64,000 bases of DNA from Sorangiineae bacterium MSr11954 (GTDB lineage: Bacteria; Myxococcota_A; Polyangia; Polyangiales; Polyangiaceae): positions 7,120,001-7,184,000 of the forward strand of contig CP089984.1 in NCBI GenBank assembly GCA_037157815.1, read 5' to 3'. Shown here piece by piece: positions 1 to 7,616 of this stretch. The position numbers and the translations under genes are program-made. The notes under the pieces were generated by a model. That model was not told the DNA's origin. It worked only from the letters and a program-made list of their open reading frames with translations, and made no database searches. Each line of letters begins with the position of its first letter. Position 1 is the first letter of the stretch.

Positions 1-1188
1 GATCTCTCCAAGCTCTATGGCTGGACGGAGAAGGACTACGGCAACATCGTCTTTTGGTTCCAGGTCGCCTACGCCATCGGCATGGTGTCCATGGGCTGGC
101 TGCTCGATAAGATCGGCACCAAGCGCGGGTTCGCCGTCGCCGCCAGCGTGTGGGGCCTCGCCGCCACCGGTCATGTGCTGGCCACCTCGGCCCTCGGGTT
201 CAAGCTCGCGCGTTTTGGCTTGGGGCTCGGCGAGGCCGGCATGTTCCCGGCCGCCGTCAAGGTCATCGCCCAATGGTTCCCCAAACGGGAGCGCGCCTTT
301 GCGATGGGCCTCTTCAACTCGGGGACGAACGTGGGGGCCATCGTCACCCCGTTGATGCTCCCGATCGTCGTGCCCGTCTTCGGCATGGGCACCGCGTTCG
401 TGTTCAGCGGCGTGCTCGCGCTGCTCTGGGTCGGCCTCTGGCTCGCGAAGTTCCACCCGCCCGACGAGCACCCGTCGGTGACCCAACGGGAGAAAGATTG
501 GATCGCCAGCGACCCCGCCCCCGTCTACCCGAAGATCCCGTGGCTGCGCCTCTTGCCGTGGCGGCAGACGTGGGCTTATGCCATCGGCAAGTTCCTCATC
601 GATCCCATTTGGTGGCTTTATCTCTTTTGGGTGCCCGGGTTCTTGAACCAGAAACACGGCCTCACCCTGACCAAGATCGGCCTCCCGCTGGTCACCATCT
701 ATTTGATCTCCGACGTCGGCAGCATCTTCGGCGGCTGGCTCTCGTCGACCTTCATCCGCCATGGATGGAGCATCAACCGCGCGCGCAAGACCACCATGCT
801 CATCTGCGCCGGCTTGGTCGCCCCCATCGTGTTCGCCTCCGAGGCGAAGTCGACGTGGACCGCGGTGGTGCTGATCGGACTGGCAACGGCCGGCCACCAA
901 GGCTTTTCGGCCAACCTGTTTACCCTCACCTCCGACCTCTTTCCCACCAAGGCCGTCGGCTCCGTGGTCGGGTTCGGTGGAATGGGGGGTGCCATCGGCG
1001 GCATCTTCATCGCGCAAGCGGCAGGTAGTATCCTTCAGGCCATGGGACCGAGCGGCTATTATGTCTTGCTGCTTCTACCGCCGGCGGCGTATGTCCTCGC
1101 CATCTCCATCATCCACGTGCTCTCGCCGCGGCTGGAACCCATCCGCCCGCAAGACCTGCCCGAGGGGCCCCCGCAGCCCGCCCGCTGA
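1..1188 (+). CDS. MFS transporter, anion:cation symporter (uronate-type), 5' end cut by window
   Basis: Inner-membrane permease of the major facilitator superfamily. The reading frame is already open at base 1, beginning DLSKLYGW, so the first part of the N-terminal helix bundle lies outside the window. What is present has about ten hydrophobic segments and the loop GWLLDKIGTKRG, an MFS A-type motif between helices 2 and 3. The helix 1-2 region (DYGNIVFWFQVAYAIG) resembles ExuT-like hexuronate carriers of the ACS family; this assignment is from family memory. The gene after it starts only 40 bases downstream on the same strand and encodes a secreted lipoprotein that may act on polysaccharide, so the pair probably serves uptake of a released sugar acid. 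The substrate is inferred. Confidence 0.85.
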   Translation, partial: DLSKLYGWTEKDYGNIVFWFQVAYAIGMVSMGWLLDKIGTKRGFAVAASVWGLAATGHVLATSALGFKLARFGLGLGEAGMFPAAVKVIAQWFPKRERAFAMGLFNSGTNVGAIVTPLMLPIVVPVFGMGTAFVFSGVLALLWVGLWLAKFHPPDEHPSVTQREKDWIASDPAPVYPKIPWLRLLPWRQTWAYAIGKFLIDPIWWLYLFWVPGFLNQKHGLTLTKIGLPLVTIYLISDVGSIFGGWLSSTFIRHGWSINRARKTTMLICAGLVAPIVFASEAKSTWTAVVLIGLATAGHQGFSANLFTLTSDLFPTKAVGSVVGFGGMGGAIGGIFIAQAAGSILQAMGPSGYYVLLLLPPAAYVLAISIIHVLSPRLEPIRPQDLPEGPPQPAR

Positions 1189-1228
1189 TCCCGTTTTCAT
1201 TTTCGCGCTTCGAATGAGGAGTTTTTCC

Positions 1229-3235
1229 ATGTCGACGACGAGCAAACGACTTCGATCCATCGGCGCATCGCTGGCCGTCACCGCCGCCTTCGCGTTCGTG
1301 GCCTGCGACGACGATGCCCCCGGCGCGCCGCGCCCGACGCAAGACGCATCCACCCCGGATACGTCCGCACCCGACGCAGGCCCCTTCGACGCGGGAGGAA
1401 ATGACACCGGTGTCAAATTCACGGAGCCCGCGCTGGCGCGGATCCCGATGAACACCATCGTCGCCACGAAGCTCCTGCCGCAGCTCGAGTTCCTCTTCGA
1501 GAAGCTGGCGGCCGAGAAGAAGGACTTCACCTTGGACGGCCAAAAGGCCTTCAACGGCGGCGACGAGTTCTTGACCGGCAAAATCGCCATTGGCTTCTCG
1601 TACCTGCTCACGCAAACGCCGGAGTCGGATCCCAAGTTCGCCGTGTACCTGGCCCGCTACCGCGAGATCGCCGATTTGACGGTCGAGGACGTGAACAAGA
1701 CGTGGGGTATTTATTATTACATGGCGGCCCTCGACAAATTGCGCACCGCGGGCCTGCTCGACCGCGCGATCAGCGCCGAGACCTTGGCCAAGCTGAAGAC
1801 GAAGCTCGATTGGCGCACCTTCGTGAACCCGGCCGACTATACGCTCATCGGGCTGCCCACCAACTATTACGGGGTGGCCTTCAGCATCGCCAAGCTGCGG
1901 GCCATCCTCGGCTGGGAGGACCAGACGGCCAGCGAAAAGCTGCTGGCCAAGGTCATCGACCATTACCAAACGTACTCCGGCGAGTACGGCTTCTCCGACG
2001 AGACCGACGGCCAGGGACGCTTCGACCGCTACAGCGTGCTGCTCATCGGCGAGATCTGCCAGCGCCTGATCGAGACGAACATGGTGGTGTCCGATCAGCT
2101 CAAAGGGTGGCTGCGCAAATCGGTGGACGTGCTCCTGCTCCGATTGAACCCCGCCGGAAACGGCTTCGACTACGGACGGAGCTTGGGCCCATACGCCGAC
2201 ACCGCGTTCCTCGAAGTTCTCTCGGCCGCCGCGCACCTGGACGTGCTCACGGCGGAGGAGAAGACCGTCGCCTATGCGTTCGCCACCCGCGTGGTCGCCA
2301 AGTACGTGGAGTTCTGGCAAGACGACGGCATGCGCTCCGTCAACCTCTGGGAGAAGGGGCGCCGCACCGACGGCTACCGCGGCAAGCACCGCATCCTCGG
2401 CGAGAACCTGAGCCTCCCGCACCAGATCCTGTACACGAACAAGCTCTGGAACCGCGATGGCTACGAGAACAAAGTGCCCATGCCCACCGCCGACTTCGTG
2501 GCCTACCTCGGCAAGCTGCCGCGCGCCGCGCTCACGTGGTTCGCGCGCGGCGACTACGACCGCGCCTTGGTGACCTACCGCGACGATCTGCGCATCATCA
2601 GCCTCCCGCTGGTGAACGGCGGGGGGAAGTACCACCGAAAGAACGCGTACTTCGCGGTGCCCCACTCGTACAACCTGCTCTCCGGCGCCGCCGACTCCGA
2701 GTATCCGCAGCTGCAGCCCAAGTTCACCCTCGGCGATGGCAAGTCGCTGATCCCCGCCTCGTACATCAAGAACGTGAAGACCCGGGCCGAGGGCGATGCC
2801 TACGTGGTCACCTACGATCAGGCGGAGCTCGACGACGTGGGCGACGACGCGCCCATCAAGGACGCGCGCATCACGGCCACGACCGAGTACAGGCTGGAGC
2901 CGGGGCAAATCACGCGCACGGCCACGTACACCCCGGCGGCCTCGGTGGCCGTCGACCGCATCGCGATGGAGCTCGGATCGTTCTCCCGCGACGCGGTCGC
3001 CAACGGCAACCACGTCACCTTTGCGACGGGCGACGTCACCGACTTCGAGGTTCGCGGCTTGGACGCCTGTACGGTGAAGTCCGTGGAGACCGACTCCGTT
3101 TACCAGACCCCGACGGGCGCCTCGCAGACCAAGGTGGTGTGTGAGACGGGCGCCAAGGTGCTCGATCGGCCGCTCACCATCACCTGGGTTCTGACGTACC
3201 GCCGGCGGCTGGCGGCCGGGCTCGGACCGCGCTGA
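1229..3235 (+). CDS. secreted lipoprotein, possible polysaccharide-active (toroid-like) enzyme
   Basis: 668-residue lipoprotein. The start at 1229 has a GAGGAG ribosome site seven bases upstream; an in-frame ATG at 1214 has none. The N-terminus MSTTSKRLRS is followed by a hydrophobic stretch and the lipobox FVAC, then an Asp/Pro/Thr-rich linker (about 25-65). The body is rich in helices with aromatic and glycine motifs (NYYGVAFSIAKL, GFDYGRSLGPYADTA), which recalls the alpha/alpha toroid of heparinase- or alginate-lyase-like enzymes. The last third looks beta-rich. I do not recognise the family firmly, so the enzyme function is inferred from fold-like features and from the adjacent uronate-type transporter. 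Its stop codon lies within the first unit of a tandem repeat. Confidence 0.6.
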   Translation: MSTTSKRLRSIGASLAVTAAFAFVACDDDAPGAPRPTQDASTPDTSAPDAGPFDAGGNDTGVKFTEPALARIPMNTIVATKLLPQLEFLFEKLAAEKKDFTLDGQKAFNGGDEFLTGKIAIGFSYLLTQTPESDPKFAVYLARYREIADLTVEDVNKTWGIYYYMAALDKLRTAGLLDRAISAETLAKLKTKLDWRTFVNPADYTLIGLPTNYYGVAFSIAKLRAILGWEDQTASEKLLAKVIDHYQTYSGEYGFSDETDGQGRFDRYSVLLIGEICQRLIETNMVVSDQLKGWLRKSVDVLLLRLNPAGNGFDYGRSLGPYADTAFLEVLSAAAHLDVLTAEEKTVAYAFATRVVAKYVEFWQDDGMRSVNLWEKGRRTDGYRGKHRILGENLSLPHQILYTNKLWNRDGYENKVPMPTADFVAYLGKLPRAALTWFARGDYDRALVTYRDDLRIISLPLVNGGGKYHRKNAYFAVPHSYNLLSGAADSEYPQLQPKFTLGDGKSLIPASYIKNVKTRAEGDAYVVTYDQAELDDVGDDAPIKDARITATTEYRLEPGQITRTATYTPAASVAVDRIAMELGSFSRDAVANGNHVTFATGDVTDFEVRGLDACTVKSVETDSVYQTPTGASQTKVVCETGAKVLDRPLTITWVLTYRRRLAAGLGPR

Positions 3236-3321
3236 AGCTCGGATCGCGCTGAAGCTCGGGCCGCGCGGAAGCTCGGATCGCGCGGCTCGGAGCGGCTCGG
3301 GTCGCGCGGAAGCTCGGGCGC
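3220..3321. repeat. 17-bp degenerate tandem repeat at the 3' end of the lipoprotein gene
   Basis: Seven head-to-tail units based on GCTCGGATCGCGCTGAA: full units at 3220, 3237, 3254 and 3295, and shortened ones at 3271, 3285 and 3312. The first unit supplies the TGA stop of the upstream gene; the rest is intergenic. Units differ at two or three fixed positions, suggesting slippage followed by drift. Confidence 0.8.
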
Positions 3322-3479
3322 AAAAAAAATCGACGGCCATGTCGATCGCGCCGCTCCTGGAGCGACGAGTGCACAGAGGCAGGGCTCACGACGGATCATG
3401 AGGATCCGGCGGGCCCTGCTCGAAGTCGGACGCGGGCAAGCCGCGCTCTCCGGCGCATTCGAACCAAGGGAGAAGGACG

Positions 3480-3674
3480 ATGCTCGTCACCAAGACGGCA
3501 GCCTCGTGGCTGCACACCTCTGCGCCCAAAGCCGCGACCAACATCACCCGCGATGCCCGCGCGAGCCGCTCACACCATGTCGAGATCCCGCAGGGCGAGG
3601 TCGAAGATCTGCAGGGCAGCTTCGGAAGCCGCCCGGTCTACGTCCTGTCCGGCCTCGGCTGGCGCTACGGATGA
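3480..3674 (+). CDS. short peptide 1 of a duplicated pair, possible RiPP or signal-peptide precursor
   Basis: 64-residue peptide with a strong ribosome site (GGGAGAAGG) just before the ATG. It is a clear paralogue of the peptide encoded at 3885: the N-terminal part follows M(L/F)VTKTA..W.H.SAPKAA, the middle is conserved around VEIPQG and EDL.GS, and the last 14 residues, RPVYVLSGLGWRYG, are identical. This leader-plus-invariant-tail layout is what precursor peptides show. There are no cysteines and no double-glycine site; the tail is aromatic (Y, W, Y). It has no membrane segment or standard signal peptide. No radical SAM, YcaO, LanM or P450 gene adjoins it, so any modification is unproven. 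I do not recognise the family. The matched ribosome sites and protein-level conservation argue that both genes are translated. Confidence 0.75.
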   Translation: MLVTKTAASWLHTSAPKAATNITRDARASRSHHVEIPQGEVEDLQGSFGSRPVYVLSGLGWRYG

Positions 3675-3691
3675 GTTTGGCACAGGTCCAC

Positions 3692-3709
3692 CAGCAAAAA
3701 TATTTGCTG
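3692..3709. promoter_or_regulatory. AT-rich inverted repeat between the twin peptide genes
   Basis: CAGCAAA and TTTGCTG form a perfect 7-bp inverted repeat around a 4-base loop, 17 bases after the stop of peptide 1. It sits in the only clearly AT-rich stretch nearby (about 3689-3743), and an overlapping shorter GCTG/CAGC pairing is possible. It could be a terminator for peptide 1 or an operator or promoter element for peptide 2. There is no long T-run directly after it. Confidence 0.4.
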
Positions 3710-3884
3710 TAATTTCAGCAGCTTAGAGAAATCTTAAAAATAAGACGCGGCCCATGTCGAATCGGCCGCACCACGAACGACGTCTGGATAGAGGCGCATC
3801 ACGGAGCGGCGCAAGGCGCCCCACCCGGGATACCGAATCGAGAAGCTCGGCGGGCCTCGCAACCTCGAACGAAGGAGAAGGACG

Positions 3885-4076
3885 ATGTTCGTCACCAAGA
3901 CGGCGACCGCGTGGTCGCACAGCTCTGCACCGAAGGCCGCACCCAGCATCCTGCGCGACGCGCACGCGAACCGCGCGCACAACGTCGAGATCCCGCAAGG
4001 CGATCTGGAAGACTTGAGCGGCTCCTCCGCCCGCCCCGTTTACGTTCTGTCCGGCCTCGGGTGGCGTTACGGTTGA
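3885..4076 (+). CDS. short peptide 2 of a duplicated pair, possible RiPP or signal-peptide precursor
   Basis: 63-residue paralogue of the peptide at 3480, starting 405 bases after it and preceded by the same GGAGAAGGACG leader. Changes between the copies are mostly conservative (E/D, V/L, H/N, S/A), with one residue lost just before the tail, while the C-terminal RPVYVLSGLGWRYG is unchanged. That pattern suggests selection on the protein, strongest at the C-terminus. Its TGA ends at 4076, and the stop codon of the convergent lipase-like gene begins at 4077, with no space between them. It has no cysteine, no signal peptide and no membrane segment. The function is unknown; a ribosomally made modified peptide or a secreted signal are the main ideas. 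The extra copy may give dosage. Confidence 0.75.
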   Translation: MFVTKTATAWSHSSAPKAAPSILRDAHANRAHNVEIPQGDLEDLSGSSARPVYVLSGLGWRYG

Positions 4077-5030
4077 TCAGGGCGTGACCATCGGAGGCAA
4101 GGGCCCGATGTTCACATCCTTGGGATCGATGGATTGCCCCGTAAGCGCGCGTTTGACGACCTCGATGGCCACTGGATGGTTGGTGATACCCAGGTGCTCG
4201 GTCAAGTCGAACTCGAAGCCGCGGAAGTCTTGAAGGGCCACATTGGTCACCTCGGAGCCGAAGCCTCCTTTCAAGTAGCTCTGTCGCCATGGCGTGAGCA
4301 CTTCGTCGAGCGCGGTCGCGAGGACCACATAGGTGATGCCGGGCTCCGTATCCCCGTCCCGATCGAGCTCCGGGTTGATGTTCTCGGGTGACTCCTTCGA
4401 TTGCTGAATGGCGGCCTTGCCCGACGTCAAGTTGATCCCCTGCGTCGAGAGGCTCTGAAGCCCGAGGAAGGTCGTCATCATGTTGGCGAGCGTGCCCATG
4501 CTGACGGTGGTGGTGCCGTGGTTGCTCGGGGCGAGCCCGATCAGCTTACCGACCCGATCTTTTCCACCGAGATACTTGATGTACCAGCGCGGCATCACGC
4601 CCCCACCCTGCGCGTGCCCCACCAAGTCGACCTTGCTCGCGCCGGTCTTGCGCAACACTTCATCGACGAAACGCGCCAGCTCCTTGGCGGACCGTCGAAT
4701 GTCGCCGTAGCCTTTGACGAACTTGGGCAGCTGGCCGCCGTCGCCATAATTGATGGCCGAGACGGAGAAGCCCGCGTTGCTCAGCTCGAGGGACAGCGCC
4801 TTCCACGTGTTGTAGCGATTGGCCCACGTGCCGTGGAGCAGGATCACGGGGTTGGTCCCGCGCGGAGGCTTTCGCAAGGTGACGGGTTCGGCAAAGGGAT
4901 CGTGCGCGCCAGGCGGGAGCGCGTCGGGTGCAAGGAACGACTCGAGGCACGCTTGCTGAAACCGGGCGAGCGGCGAAAAGCCCTTGCCCATCGTTTCGAG
5001 AGGATTGAGCTGCAGAATGGGATTCTTCAT
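4077..5030 (-). CDS. class 2 lipase-like alpha/beta-hydrolase lacking the nucleophile serine
   Basis: 317-residue protein starting at 5030 behind an AAGGGGG ribosome site. It matches class 2 triacylglycerol lipases/esterases: the oxyanion region NPVILLHGTW, the nucleophile-elbow strand VDLVGHAQGG, the acid region LDEVLTPW and the histidine region DLTEHLGITNHPVA. Active members have Ser in the elbow (GHSQGG). Here that codon is GCG, alanine, while the Asp and His regions remain. Either the protein is a non-catalytic binding protein or the activity has been lost. No lipobox and no obvious signal peptide are present. It converges on the second short peptide gene with no gap. The GST gene is transcribed divergently 155 bases away. 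Confidence 0.85.
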   Translation of the reverse strand: MKNPILQLNPLETMGKGFSPLARFQQACLESFLAPDALPPGAHDPFAEPVTLRKPPRGTNPVILLHGTWANRYNTWKALSLELSNAGFSVSAINYGDGGQLPKFVKGYGDIRRSAKELARFVDEVLRKTGASKVDLVGHAQGGGVMPRWYIKYLGGKDRVGKLIGLAPSNHGTTTVSMGTLANMMTTFLGLQSLSTQGINLTSGKAAIQQSKESPENINPELDRDGDTEPGITYVVLATALDEVLTPWRQSYLKGGFGSEVTNVALQDFRGFEFDLTEHLGITNHPVAIEVVKRALTGQSIDPKDVNIGPLPPMVTP

Positions 5031-5185
5031 TTCACCCCCTTGGCGAGCCTTGCGTGGCCGCGCCGCTCGAAGCGAGACGGCGCAACCATGGGGATCCTTT
5101 GCCGTCACCTTCGAAGACCGCAAGCGCAGAACCTCATGGGCCCGTCTTGATCGCCGTTGGCCGCGTTTGGTACGATCCAATCGAT

Positions 5186-5830
5186 ATGCCCATCGTTCTT
5201 TATTGCCACCACGAGTCCGGCCATAGCTACAAGGTTGCCCTCGCACTGCGCTGGATGGGCGTTCCCTTCGAGCAGCGCCCGGTGAACCTCAATGTGGCGC
5301 GCCCCGAACGGACGGCGGATTTCCGCGACGCGGCCGCGTTTGGCGAGGTCCCCGTGTTGGTGCTCGAAGACGGTCTCACCATCTGTCAATCGAACGCCAT
5401 CCTCGATACGCTGGCGCGCCGCCACGAAAAGCTCGATGGCGCCGATGCCGCGACGCAAATCAAGGTGCGCGAGTGGCTCGCGTGGGAGGGATGCCGCATC
5501 GGTGTAAGCCTCCCCAATCTGCGCTTTTCGCGCCACTTCACCCCGTACGGCCAAGCGATCGAGGAGTGGCTGGAGGCGCGCGTGCGGCGCGATCTGGATC
5601 GGCTCGAGGCTGCCGTGATCGAACGTCCGTTCTTGACCGGGGATCGGCCGACCATCGCCGACGTGTCGTGCTCCGGCTATTTGCATTGGCTCGATCACGC
5701 GCGGCTGAATGTGGCCGAGTGGCCGTCGGTGGCCAGGTGGCTCGAGCGGCTACGGAGTGAGCCGGGCTGGCTCGGGCCTTACGATTTGCTGATGCACGCG
5801 TATCCCCTTCGGCCTGGGACCCTCGCGTAG
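5186..5830 (+). CDS. glutathione S-transferase family protein
   Basis: 214-residue cytosolic protein of normal length for the family. The N-terminal thioredoxin-like half (about 1-80) includes the glutathione-binding stretch FGEVPVLVLEDG followed by CQSNAIL; the C-terminal half is the usual helical domain, with TGDRPTIADV near residue 160. It probably conjugates or transfers glutathione to an electrophile; the substrate is unknown. The ATG at 5186 was chosen because it begins directly at the first beta strand (MPIVLYCHH); no strong ribosome site is visible. A longer frame runs upstream but would overlap the promoter region of the divergent lipase-like gene. Confidence 0.88.
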   Translation: MPIVLYCHHESGHSYKVALALRWMGVPFEQRPVNLNVARPERTADFRDAAAFGEVPVLVLEDGLTICQSNAILDTLARRHEKLDGADAATQIKVREWLAWEGCRIGVSLPNLRFSRHFTPYGQAIEEWLEARVRRDLDRLEAAVIERPFLTGDRPTIADVSCSGYLHWLDHARLNVAEWPSVARWLERLRSEPGWLGPYDLLMHAYPLRPGTLA

Positions 5831-5845
5831 CTCGAGCCTCATGAA

Positions 5846-7087
5846 TCAGACGCGCCGCTGGGCCAAGGCGTGCAAGCCCATATCGAAGAACGAGGTCATC
5901 ACGCTACGCCATGCGCTGAGGTGGTGCGACGGCGGCTGATCGTGCGCGATGCGCGCCAGCTGGTGCTCGTACCAGGTGGTGTCGAGCAAGGCCAAGCGAT
6001 CGAGCGCCTTGATGCCGGTGGACCGTTCGCGAAAATCGATGCGGTGCTCGGGGTGGGCGAGCACATTGCGCGGGAACGACGGCTCCACCACCATGGGGCG
6101 CGAGAGCCCGACCAGATCGGCGGCGCCGCGGCGCAGGGCGCGGGCGATGCCGGCGCCCGAACGAAAGCCGCCCGTGACCATCAGCGCCGTGTCCACACGC
6201 GGCCGGACGGACTCGGCGTAGCCGAGGAAATAGCCTTCGCGGCGCCGCGCCCCTTTGTCGGCGTACAGTCCTGCCATGGCGGGGCTCTCGAAGGTGCCGC
6301 CGGAGACTTCGATCGCATCGATACCGGCCTTGGCCAGCGCAAAGGCGATATCCATCGAGTCCATTTCGGTCAAGCCGCCCGCCGTGAAGTCGGAGGAGTT
6401 GAGCTTGATGGCCACGGGGAAGTCGTTGCCCACCGCCGCGCGAACGGCGTGGTAAACCTCCAGCACGAAGCGCATGCGGTTGCCGAGCGATCCGCCCCAG
6501 CGATCGCCGCGCTGGTTGTGCGCCGGCGAAAGGAACTGGCTCACCAGAAACCCGTGGGCGCCTTGGATCTGCACACCGGTAAAACCGACTTGGCGGGCGA
6601 GCTTCGCGCTGTGGGCGAATTTGTCGATGATGTCCAAGACCTCCCCGTTGGAGAGGGCGCGCGGGCGATTGAAACCGAGCCGCAGACCGTTCTTGAGCGC
6701 GATGGACGAGGGCGCGACCGGCTCCCAGGTCAAGGTGCTCGGCGTCTGCTTTCCAGGGTGGTTCAACTGCGCCCACAAATGCGTGCCGTGCCGGGTGCCC
6801 GCGCGGGTCCAGCGATCGAAGGCCGCGGTGTCGCTCGCCGCGTCGAGCACCACGTTTCGGCGCTCCACCAGGTGGTCGCGATCCACCATGACATTGCCGG
6901 TGATCGAGAGGCTCGCGCCGCCCTCGGCCCACCGCCGGTACAATCGCGCGAGGCCCTCGCTCGGATCGTGCGCGTCGCCTGCAAGCTGCTCGCTCATGGC
7001 CGACTTGGCGATGCGGTTCTTCAACGTGGCGCCGCACTTCAATACCAGCGGCGCGCCCGGGGTGATTTCAGCTTCGAGGTTCTGCAT
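5846..7087 (-). CDS. NADH:flavin oxidoreductase, old yellow enzyme family
   Basis: 413-residue FMN-dependent ene-reductase of the OYE family. Typical blocks are seen in order: the N-terminal KNRIAKSAM strand, the GVQIQGAHGFLVSQFLSP active-site region, the NQRGDRWGGSLGNR loop, and the C-terminal phosphate-binding part (MVTGGFRSG, GLSRPMVVEP). It is likely to reduce the C=C bond of an activated alkene with NAD(P)H in the cytosol. A GGAG ribosome site lies about seven bases before the ATG at 7087. It ends 15 bases after the GST stop codon, tail to tail, so the two may share a role in electrophile handling. A broken gene fragment lies just upstream on the same strand. Confidence 0.9.
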   Translation of the reverse strand: MQNLEAEITPGAPLVLKCGATLKNRIAKSAMSEQLAGDAHDPSEGLARLYRRWAEGGASLSITGNVMVDRDHLVERRNVVLDAASDTAAFDRWTRAGTRHGTHLWAQLNHPGKQTPSTLTWEPVAPSSIALKNGLRLGFNRPRALSNGEVLDIIDKFAHSAKLARQVGFTGVQIQGAHGFLVSQFLSPAHNQRGDRWGGSLGNRMRFVLEVYHAVRAAVGNDFPVAIKLNSSDFTAGGLTEMDSMDIAFALAKAGIDAIEVSGGTFESPAMAGLYADKGARRREGYFLGYAESVRPRVDTALMVTGGFRSGAGIARALRRGAADLVGLSRPMVVEPSFPRNVLAHPEHRIDFRERSTGIKALDRLALLDTTWYEHQLARIAHDQPPSHHLSAWRSVMTSFFDMGLHALAQRRV

Positions 7088-7099
7088 GATGGCTCCGTA

Positions 7100-7451
7100 T
7101 CAATCGCGCACCTCCCAGCGGAAGTCCTCGGGCAGAAAGCGCATACTGCCCGGTATCCGCTGCGCACCGCCGCCCGCCTTGCGTAAATGCGGCTCTTCGC
7201 GAACCACGTGATTTCGCCGGCATGATGCCGTAGTGCGTGCAGCCATAGCGGCTCGAGCCGGCGTGCGGCGGAAAGACCACCGGCGCGGGCAGGCCGTAGG
7301 AGTCGTCGGCCTCCACCAGGCCCAAGGCTCGCTGCGCGATACCGCCCAGCAAACGGCTGCGCAATTCATGGAGCCCGCGCGGGCGCGCGGCGCTGTCGAG
7401 CATGGGTTCGTCGGGCGAGACCCGCGCGTGGCTTGGACGAGACAAGAACAT
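7100..7451 (-). pseudogene. eroded gene fragment, frameshifted
   Basis: On the minus strand a frame with strong GC third-position bias runs from 7451 and encodes a protein-like stretch (GLPAPVVFPPHA, SSRYGCTHYGIM). It loses sense just after GIM. Protein-like sequence then continues in other frames (EITWFAKSRIY, then a tail ending MRFLPEDFRWEVRD with a stop at 7100). This suggests a gene broken by deletion and frameshift. The original family is not recognised with confidence. It ends 12 bases before the start of the OYE gene. A sequencing error would be the other explanation. Confidence 0.45.
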
Positions 7452-7616
7452 GATGCTGCGTCTCCAATCTCGATGAGGATTGGGACCATGGTAGCTCAGC
7501 TCTTGCCCTCCATGGAGGGACGCGCGGGCCGATTATTCGTCCAACGAGGACAATCGCCGCGTCGGGAGGCGATGGGCGAACGCCGTATTAATCAAATTCA
7601 AACGCCGGATCGGTCG

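Larger units (their letters stand above)
3337..4076 (+). repeat. tandem segmental duplication carrying the twin peptide genes
   Basis: Two cassettes of roughly 405-415 bases. Each begins with a shared CCATGTCGA block (3337 and 3752), continues through a diverged upstream region, and ends with the shared leader GGAGAAGGACGATG and a peptide gene. Coding parts are far better conserved than the upstream parts, so the duplication is not recent. Confidence 0.6.

Noticed and set aside
3480-4076. Lanthipeptide or lasso-peptide precursors for the twin peptide genes
   Set aside because: No Cys for thioether rings, and no Asp/Glu in the conserved tail for a lasso ring; no matching modification genes nearby.
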